Of a DNA stretch of 5,757 nucleotides, positions 1-4,377 are shown piece after piece. The stretch spans positions 2,118 through 7,874 of the forward strand of contig JADWMI010000105.1 of NCBI GenBank assembly GCA_015767395.1. Direction: 5' to 3'. A program made the translations under genes and the position numbers. Source of the DNA: Bacteroidota bacterium (GTDB taxonomy: Bacteria > Bacteroidota > Bacteroidia > Flavobacteriales > Flavobacteriaceae). Position 1 is the first letter of the stretch. Each line of letters opens with the position of its first letter. The notes beneath the pieces were generated by a model that was not told the DNA's origin, ran no database searches, and saw only the letters and a program-made list of their open reading frames with translations.

Positions 1-419
1 GAAGCAAATGGGTTTGGATCAAACCATGCAAATAAATTTTCAACAGTGTCTTTTAATTCCGATTCAACAACTTCTTTAGCAACCTTTTGTGACATTGGCG
101 GTACATTGTCCTGTAATTTCTCTAACTCAAAAGTTAAATCCATTGGTATTAAGTCGGCCCGATTACTTAATATTTGTCCAAATTTCACAAAAGTGGGTCC
201 TAACTCTTCGCATACCAATCTCATTTTAGCCCATTTGCTATATAAAAGTGCATGTTTTTTTGAGGCCTTCGGAATTAATTTTTGAATAAAGGTATAACGT
301 TTGGTTTCATCTAAATAGTAAACCAAATTTTCAAAGCCATATTTTATTAAGACTTTTAAAATTTGATTGTATCTAGAGATAGATTTAAAATTGCGCTTAA
401 TACCCGTTAAAATACCCAT
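1..419 (-). CDS. ABC1/UbiB/AarF-family atypical protein kinase, N-terminal part (cut by window edge)
   Basis: The frame starts at the ATG at 419-417 and is still open at base 1, giving 139 complete codons. Residues 72-92 contain the family hallmark: ELGPTFVKFGQ followed by SNRADLIP, i.e. the KxGQ motif (K79, G81, Q82) that is diagnostic of UbiB/ABC1 kinases. The last visible residues, FDPNPFAS, lead into the alanine-rich loop that replaces the glycine-rich loop of ordinary kinases; the catalytic lobe and any C-terminal membrane helices lie outside the window. Known family members are ATPases or kinases that support isoprenoid quinone biosynthesis or lipid homeostasis at membranes. Bacteroidota generally use menaquinone, so a direct ubiquinone role is unlikely and the substrate is unknown. 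The start lies one base after the stop of the phasin-like gene, which implies translational coupling and one transcript. A weak AGAAG lies about nine bases upstream of the ATG. Confidence 0.9.
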   Translation of the reverse strand, partial: MGILTGIKRNFKSISRYNQILKVLIKYGFENLVYYLDETKRYTFIQKLIPKASKKHALLYSKWAKMRLVCEELGPTFVKFGQILSNRADLIPMDLTFELEKLQDNVPPMSQKVAKEVVESELKDTVENLFAWFDPNPFA

Positions 420-420
420 T

Positions 421-792
421 TTAATTAGCTTCTAATTTGTTTAATCGAGCCTCCAATAATGCAATAGCCATATCTGCCTTTTCAACCTTTTCATTTAATA
501 TTTTTATTTCTTCTACATGTGCTACATTAATATTTTTATAGAATTTAATTACCAATTCTTCAACTTTTTCATTTAACTCTTCCTTGAGCTCATGAGCCTT
601 TAGAATTAATTTACCCGCAGCATCTAATTCATCACCATTTTCATCTATTTTAGATTCTGAAACTATTTTATTAATCTCATCAATCCCTTTTTCTGATAAT
701 TCTTTAATTTTTTCCAAAAGTTCAGTGTCTCTAGCCAAAACATACAAACTAGAGCTGAGGGTAAGCAATTCTAATATTGATTTTGTTTTCAT
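421..792 (-). CDS. phasin-like coiled-coil protein, partner of the UbiB-family gene
   Basis: A 123-residue, highly charged protein (many E, K, L), almost entirely helical by composition, without signal peptide, membrane segment or cysteines. Residues 1-22 form a more hydrophobic amphipathic start (SILELLTLSSSLYVLA). Residues 24-45 and 60-85 look like amphipathic helices, and residues 93-121 form a clear heptad coiled coil ending LLEARLNKLEAN. This layout fits the small phasin / 'PHA synthesis regulator phasin' type, whose members coat granules or act as oligomeric coiled-coil scaffolds. The assignment rests on architecture rather than on a catalytic motif, and no PHA synthase is in the window, so granule binding is not shown. 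Its tight coupling to the UbiB-family gene suggests a structural or regulatory partner of that kinase. Start ATG at 792-790; no Shine-Dalgarno, as is usual in Bacteroidota. It is probably driven by the promoter at 812-846. Confidence 0.75.
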   Translation of the reverse strand: MKTKSILELLTLSSSLYVLARDTELLEKIKELSEKGIDEINKIVSESKIDENGDELDAAGKLILKAHELKEELNEKVEELVIKFYKNINVAHVEEIKILNEKVEKADMAIALLEARLNKLEAN

Positions 793-811
793 GATTGATA
801 ATTTAGATAGT

Positions 812-846
812 TCTATTAAAATTATGGTTAAATATTAGTTCTCAAA
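812..846 (-). promoter_or_regulatory. predicted promoter of the phasin-like / UbiB-family operon
   Basis: On the minus strand, TTTG at 846-843 is followed by an 18-nt spacer and TAATTTTA at 824-817, a 7-of-8 match to the Bacteroidota -7 consensus TAnnTTTG. The predicted transcription start is near 812, leaving a leader of about 20 nt before the ATG at 792. The TTTG lies inside the left arm of the palindrome at 842-865. This is an exact mirror image of the promoter on the other strand. Confidence 0.6.
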
Positions 847-865
847 ATGATATTAATCATTTTGA
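842..865. promoter_or_regulatory. 24-bp palindromic operator candidate (Crp/Fnr-like) shared by two divergent promoters
   Basis: A perfect inverted repeat with 10-bp arms, TCAAAATGAT (842-851) and ATCATTTTGA (856-865), separated by ATTA. The core ATGAT-N4-ATCAT differs from the classical FNR site TTGAT-N4-ATCAA by one symmetrical base per half and keeps the TGA-N6-TCA spacing of Crp/Fnr-family sites. Its centre, 853.5, is about 41.5 bp from the predicted transcription starts on both sides, the position of a class II activator site. The regulator itself is not in the window. A repressor of another family binding the same palindrome cannot be excluded. Confidence 0.6.
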
Positions 866-895
866 ATTTTAAACTGTTGTGTTAAATTTAATACG
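861..895 (+). promoter_or_regulatory. predicted promoter of the CBS-domain gene
   Basis: TTTG at 861-864, an 18-nt spacer (865-882) and TAAATTTA at 883-890, a 7-of-8 match to the Bacteroidota -7 element TAnnTTTG. The predicted transcription start near 895 gives a leader of about 26 nt before the ATG at 921. The TTTG is part of the right arm of the palindrome at 842-865. Element positions mirror those of the leftward promoter exactly about 853.5. Confidence 0.6.
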
Positions 896-920
896 AATTA
901 ATAACGTTAAAACCAACATC

Positions 921-1331
921 ATGAAATCAAAACTAGCAACAACAATTATGACCAAAAATGTTGTTTGTGTTTCAACTGAACAAAGTCTATTGGATGTAAA
1001 GCATATTTATGAGAAAAAAAACTTTCATCACCATATCCCTGTAACAAAAAACGAGAAATTGGTTGGAATGATTAGTTTAGTAGACTTTATGTATAATATT
1101 GCTGGTGCAGGAATTAGCGACGATCATATTATATATAAAAAATTAAAAGTAAAAGATATTATGACGTCACACCCTTTTTATTTAACTTCAAATGCAACTA
1201 TTGAAGATGTTGCCAAGGTGTTGGCAAAAGGAAAATACCATGCAATCCCTATTGTTGAAGATGATAAAATTAAGGGCATCGTTTCAACTGCAGATATCAT
1301 TCAATTTTTCTTAAATGATAATTATCAATAA
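921..1331 (+). CDS. small two-CBS-domain (Bateman module) protein
   Basis: A 136-residue soluble protein made of two CBS domains and nothing else. CBS1 runs from about 8 to 61 (IMTKNVVCVS, then HHHIPV at 36-41 and GMISLVD at 49-55). CBS2 runs from about 77 to 133 (VKDIMTSHPFYL, then HAIPIV at 107-112 and GIVSTAD at 119-125). Both domains keep the G-x-[IV]-S-x-x-D signature whose Ser and Asp normally contact a nucleotide ribose and phosphate, so binding of AMP, ATP or a similar ligand is likely. Stand-alone CBS pairs are usually energy or redox sensors that act on a partner protein. I chose the ATG at 921 and not the in-frame GTG at 879, because the extension would overlap the predicted -7 box and the CBS fold starts directly after 921. 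The gene diverges from the phasin-like / UbiB pair and probably shares its operator; it appears to be monocistronic. Confidence 0.9.
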   Translation: MKSKLATTIMTKNVVCVSTEQSLLDVKHIYEKKNFHHHIPVTKNEKLVGMISLVDFMYNIAGAGISDDHIIYKKLKVKDIMTSHPFYLTSNATIEDVAKVLAKGKYHAIPIVEDDKIKGIVSTADIIQFFLNDNYQ

Positions 1332-1450
1332 ATCAATTGAAAGCATAATTAGAAATATTTTAATTTTTGTTAACTGGGAATTGTAAAACATATACTCTTA
1401 AAATTGAAGTGCTTCCCTTCTCTTTGTTGTTTCGTTTTTGACTTTTACAG

Positions 1451-1492
1451 ATGTGAAAGAACCCTATTTTTCACATATGAAATATCTTTTTT
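1451..1492 (+). terminator. candidate intrinsic terminator downstream of the CBS-domain gene
   Basis: The arms ATGTGAAA (1451-1458) and TTTCACAT (1469-1476) are perfectly complementary and extend inward by a G-T wobble and an A-T pair, giving a 10-bp stem with the 6-nt loop ACCCTA. A run of six T follows at 1487-1492, ten bases after the stem. The stem is AT-rich and the hairpin lies about 120 nt beyond the CBS stop codon, so termination is plausible but not certain. The rest of 1332-1576 holds no gene that I can support. Confidence 0.4.
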
Positions 1493-1504
1493 ATTAATAA
1501 TTAT

Positions 1505-1526
1505 TGATTCATTGTTTATTGAATCA
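1505..1526. repeat. short intergenic inverted repeat TGATTCA-N8-TGAATCA
   Basis: Perfect 7-bp arms (1505-1511 and 1520-1526) with an 8-nt spacer, lying between the 3' ends of the CBS gene and the leftward barrel gene. It has no GC-rich stem and no adjacent T-run on either strand, so it is a poor intrinsic terminator. It may be a weak hairpin or simply chance in AT-rich DNA. Confidence 0.3.
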
Positions 1527-1532
1527 CGTAAA

Positions 1533-1556
1533 TAAAAAAGGTCATTTGAAACCCTT
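1533..1556 (-). terminator. weak candidate terminator of the leftward outer membrane barrel gene
   Basis: Read on the minus strand, AAGGGT (1556-1551) can pair with ACCTT (1542-1538) with one bulged G, closing a loop, and a T-run follows directly. It lies about 20 nt after the stop codon at 1577, the expected place. The stem is short and imperfect, so confidence is low. Confidence 0.3.
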
Positions 1557-1576
1557 ATCTCTTGAATCCTGAATTT

Positions 1577-2248
1577 TTAGAATCTAAAACCTAAATTTAC
1601 AAATCCTTGTTGCTGATTTGATTGAACATCACTTTTAATTGTATCACCAAATCCATAAACAAATCCAGCTTCAATAAAGATAACTGTGATATCTATACCT
1701 ATTCCTGCCTGACCATTAAAGTTAAACCCATTAACATCATCTTTTGTAATTCCAAGAGTATTGTCGTTTACGCCAAGTGTAAATGCCGGAATAGCACTAA
1801 TAAAAAAACGAAGACCAAACAATCTATCGATAGCTGAGGTAACATTTATCCCTCCTGTCAGGGGTATATCAAGACTAGAAATCGACAAATATTCATCATC
1901 TTCACTTGATGCTGGAGATGGGGCTGGACCTAAAGGGTTAAGGTCGTACATGCGCTGATTGTATCTTGCGCCAATTTCATAATAGAAAAACCTTCCTCTT
2001 TTATAGGAAGCACCAAACATATATCCAATTCTTGAACCAGACTCATATGTCTCTGTCGACACATTAAGATCATTTAGAGTTGCACCAGCATATATTTTAA
2101 AGGAGGATTTCGCTTTCTTTTCTTTTTTTTCTTTTACTGGTTTTTCGGTACTTATTGAATCTTGTTGAACATCTTCTTGAGCAATCAAAATATTAGACAT
2201 AAAAAACACCATAAATATTGATAGAACAGTCTTTTTGATTGTATTCAT
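1577..2248 (-). CDS. small outer membrane beta-barrel protein (PorT / OMP_b-brl_2-like)
   Basis: A 223-residue exported protein. It starts with a Sec signal peptide (MNTIKK, hydrophobic TVLSIFMVFFMSNILI, then AQ before the mature EDVQQ). A charged linker of about 25 residues with a lysine-rich tract (KEKKEKKAK) follows, then alternating amphipathic beta strands to the end. The strands KIYAGATLNDL, FFYYEIGARYNQ, LSISSLDIPLTGGI, FFISAIPAFTLGV, QAGIGIDITVIFIEAGFVYGFG and the terminal FVNLGFRF, ending in Phe, are typical of the 8-10-strand barrels called 'porin family' or PorT-like in Bacteroidota. A proline/acid-rich segment (PAPSPASSEDDE) is probably an external loop. The family is structural and no substrate can be named. 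An in-frame ATG at 2263 would add MGPIK; I prefer 2248 because it gives the usual MNxIKK signal start, but the A-rich leader before 2263 makes the longer form possible. Confidence 0.85.
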   Translation of the reverse strand: MNTIKKTVLSIFMVFFMSNILIAQEDVQQDSISTEKPVKEKKEKKAKSSFKIYAGATLNDLNVSTETYESGSRIGYMFGASYKRGRFFYYEIGARYNQRMYDLNPLGPAPSPASSEDDEYLSISSLDIPLTGGINVTSAIDRLFGLRFFISAIPAFTLGVNDNTLGITKDDVNGFNFNGQAGIGIDITVIFIEAGFVYGFGDTIKSDVQSNQQQGFVNLGFRF

Positions 2249-2661
2249 TTTTATTGGGCCCATTTTTTTTTGATTTTATTTTTATTAAATATAAATATAA
2301 TATGTTATATATTTTAGTTTTTAAGGAATTTGATACAAAATAGCCCCAAAACCATTACTACATTTTTTAATTTATTTTAGTTAACACCATTTATTCCTTT
2401 AAATTGGAGACTTCTAAATTAGTCATTTATAACTATCAAATTTGGCGCTTTATAGAAAAAACAAAATCTTAAGAAACAGTTTATTGTTCATTCATATTTT
2501 TTCTTGTGTTCGAATGCATCCATATCCCAAATATAAAATTAATATCTCTTGAATTTTAATACAATTTTGGCCGATGATCTACAATTTGAAAAGGGATATT
2601 CTACCGCAATAAAATAGATTCAAATTTGTACATTTACAATACTAACCTTAAAAAAATTGAA
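2249..2661. other. gene-free divergent intergenic region between two outer membrane protein genes
   Basis: About 400 bp, very AT-rich, without a supportable reading frame on either strand. It should hold the promoters of the leftward barrel gene and the rightward porin. I find no pair of TTTG and TAnnTTTG elements at proper spacing. On the minus strand there is one perfect -7 match, TATATTTG at 2535-2528, with no convincing -33 partner and 280 nt from the barrel gene. On the plus strand TACATTTA at 2629-2636 is a 7-of-8 match at a sensible distance from the porin start, also without a good -33 element. No long inverted repeat, direct repeat or riboswitch-like structure was recognised. Confidence 0.5.
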
Positions 2662-3894
2662 ATGAAAAAGCATATTTTCTTATTTCTATGCATTGCCTTT
2701 ACCCTATCTGGATATAGTCAAGACAGGATATTATCATTTTCTTCAAAAGATTCCATAAACGGAACACCTAAATTTAAAGGTAGTTTTGGGGCAAATATTA
2801 AATTGAATGGTTACTATGATGTTTTTGGTGGTCTTCAAAATAATGAGACTTTTAATATTGGTGCAGTTAATGTTTTTGGTGATGATGATTCTGGAAGTTT
2901 TAAAATGGATATGTACCAAACTCAAATGAAATTTGAATCTTCATTAACAACTGATAGTGGTAAGAATATTTATGCGATAGTTGAGTTTGATTTTTGGGGA
3001 GGGAATGGTCATATGAGATTAAGAAAGGCCTATGTAGAATTTGATCATTGGCAAATTGGACAAGGATGGGCGTCTTTTGGAGATGAAGCGTTGTGGCCCA
3101 ATATAATGGAATGGGAAGGTCCACCATCAGGTGTTTGGGTAAGAACACCACATATTAAATATTTTAATTCGTTTGGAAATCCCAATTGGAGATATATTAT
3201 TGCTTTGGATGCACCCATTTCTGACTACAATAGATTTGGAGAAATAGAGCCACTTTTAGAAGAGGCCCATCAAACCACTCCAGACTTTATTTTAGGAATG
3301 AAACATGAAAAAGAATGGGGCCATTTAAGAATGTCTACTATTTTTAGAAATGTGAACTATAAGTACAACGGAGAACAAGATTCCTTTTTTGGATATGGTC
3401 TTTCCTTTTCAGGAAAATTAATGAAAGAGGTAAATAATTTTCAATTCCAAGGAACCGTTGGAAAAGGTATTGCAACGTACATTACAAGTATTTCAGGTTT
3501 TGGGTATGATGGATTTCCTACAATAGGAGGTGAATTAGATGCAACTCCTTCTTATGGGGGGTGGGCTTCCTATGAATATTATTTCACTCCTAAAATTCAT
3601 ACGAATTTTGTTTTAGGATATACCCGTTTCTATACTGATGATGTTAGACGGTTTTTATTGGTAGATGGAGGTGAAAATGAAATTAATGTAATAAATGGAA
3701 ACATAGATCATACCCATAGTTATGGTATTGTTAATATTATGTATGACCAATTTAAAAGATTAACCTATGGTTTGGAATTAGATTATGGGACTAAAAAACT
3801 AGACGTAGAAGGTATGGTAAATGGAACTCAATTAAACGAATCTAAAAGTAGAGATGCTATGAGAATAAGTTTTGGTTTTATGTTTTTCTTTTAG
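2662..3894 (+). CDS. DcaP-family outer membrane porin
   Basis: A 410-residue outer membrane barrel. The signal peptide is residues 1-20 (MKKHIFLFLC to GYSQ) and the mature protein starts at DRILSF. The region 38-58 (FKGSFGANIKLNGYYDVFGG) and the block at 104-141 (YAIVEFDFWGGNG, MRLRKAYVEF, WQIGQGWASFGD), followed by WEGPPSGVWVRTPHIKY at 151-167, match the layout of DcaP-like trimeric porins, where first strands, the RLRxAY strand and the GQxWSxF segment occur in this order. The protein ends in FGFMFFF, a typical barrel terminus. Known DcaP proteins carry anionic or dicarboxylate-type solutes in Proteobacteria, but the substrate here is unknown. The long N-terminal coiled coil of Acinetobacter DcaP is absent: only about 18 residues precede the barrel. 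I chose the ATG at 2662; an in-frame TTG at 2626 would put 12 polar residues before the signal peptide. No Shine-Dalgarno is visible. The gene appears to be monocistronic. Confidence 0.85.
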   Translation: MKKHIFLFLCIAFTLSGYSQDRILSFSSKDSINGTPKFKGSFGANIKLNGYYDVFGGLQNNETFNIGAVNVFGDDDSGSFKMDMYQTQMKFESSLTTDSGKNIYAIVEFDFWGGNGHMRLRKAYVEFDHWQIGQGWASFGDEALWPNIMEWEGPPSGVWVRTPHIKYFNSFGNPNWRYIIALDAPISDYNRFGEIEPLLEEAHQTTPDFILGMKHEKEWGHLRMSTIFRNVNYKYNGEQDSFFGYGLSFSGKLMKEVNNFQFQGTVGKGIATYITSISGFGYDGFPTIGGELDATPSYGGWASYEYYFTPKIHTNFVLGYTRFYTDDVRRFLLVDGGENEINVINGNIDHTHSYGIVNIMYDQFKRLTYGLELDYGTKKLDVEGMVNGTQLNESKSRDAMRISFGFMFFF

Positions 3895-3913
3895 AACATG
3901 TGTTCATTTAATT

Positions 3914-3952
3914 TAGTAACACCCTATAGCAATTACAAATAGGATGTTACTA
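3914..3952. terminator. hairpin between convergent genes, candidate bidirectional terminator
   Basis: The left arm at 3914-3927 (TAGTAACACCCTAT) pairs with the right arm at 3939-3952 (ATAGGATGTTACTA) over 14 positions with a single C/A mismatch, leaving an 11-nt loop. It sits 20 nt after the porin stop and 17 nt after the stop of the leftward gene, so it can serve both. Neither side has a strong T-run, so efficiency is uncertain, or the hairpin may mainly stabilise the 3' ends of the transcripts. Confidence 0.6.
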
Positions 3953-3968
3953 TAATGTTTAGCTAGTG

Positions 3969-4322
3969 CTATTGTTTATGATCGTTTCGAACATTCTCAT
4001 CTCTATACTTACAACAAGCATGTAATTTATTATATGCCTCATCACTTGCTTTCATCCCTTCGGTGTCATGACCTACGGCAACAATGCTTTTTTTAATTGT
4101 TTCTATATCCGTTTTTTGTTCATTGAAAACCAATTTCAATTCATGAGTTTCCACACTCCAATTGGCTGATTTTATTCCTTTTGTTTTGATACATGCATCT
4201 TCTATGCGCTTTTTACACATTTCACAAACGCCATCAACCTCTAAAGTTAATTTTTCATTTCTATTTTGGGAAAACCCAACAGTTCCAATTAAGAAAACCG
4301 CTACCATTAATAATTTTTTCAT
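3969..4322 (-). CDS. exported heavy-metal-associated (HMA) domain protein
   Basis: A 117-residue protein with a signal peptide at 1-19 (MKKLLMVAVFLIGTVGFSQ) and a single HMA (ferredoxin-like) domain at about 24-90. The metal site is VDGVCEMCKKRIEDA, with C33 and C36 forming the CxxC pair that binds Cu(I) or similar soft metals in the CopZ/Atx1 family; the usual GMTC is replaced by DGVC. A short tail after the domain carries a second cysteine cluster, KLHACCKYRD (H101, C103, C104), and ends in the polar NDHKQ. HMA proteins normally act as cytosolic chaperones; here the signal peptide places it in the periplasm or envelope. It follows the TonB receptor gene after a 55-nt gap on the same strand and is probably co-transcribed, suggesting that it receives or delivers the metal handled by the receptor. 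Copper is an inference. Start ATG at 4322-4320 with an A-rich leader; stop TAG. Confidence 0.88.
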   Translation of the reverse strand: MKKLLMVAVFLIGTVGFSQNRNEKLTLEVDGVCEMCKKRIEDACIKTKGIKSANWSVETHELKLVFNEQKTDIETIKKSIVAVGHDTEGMKASDEAYNKLHACCKYRDENVRNDHKQ

Positions 4323-4335
4323 TTGTTTTAATTTA

Positions 4336-4362
4336 TGTTGTTAAGAATAATTCAAAACAACA
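4336..4362 (-). repeat. short inverted repeat in the TonB receptor / HMA intercistronic gap
   Basis: The arms TGTTGTT (4336-4342) and AACAACA (4356-4362) are perfectly complementary around a 13-nt loop, in the 55-nt gap between the two leftward genes. It could form a weak mRNA hairpin just upstream of the HMA start and influence its translation or the transcript's stability. The stem is AT-rich and chance is possible. Confidence 0.3.
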
Positions 4363-4377
4363 GTTTTATATTTTATT

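Noticed and set aside
46..285. Open plus-strand frame of 79 codons
   Set aside because: It lies antisense within the UbiB-family gene, whose minus-strand translation carries the KxGQ hallmark; the plus-strand product resembles nothing and has no leader or promoter.
879..920. Upstream GTG start extending the CBS protein by 14 residues
   Set aside because: The extension overlaps the predicted -7 element, and the CBS fold begins right after the ATG at 921.
1622..1958. Two overlapping plus-strand frames opposite the small barrel gene
   Set aside because: The minus-strand product has a signal peptide and regular barrel strands; the antisense products are low-complexity and lack recognisable features.
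2626..2661. TTG start extending the porin by 12 residues
   Set aside because: It would put polar residues before an intact signal peptide starting at the ATG at 2662.
2743..3151. Two minus-strand frames opposite the porin gene
   Set aside because: They are antisense to a well-supported DcaP-family coding sequence and show no protein-like pattern.
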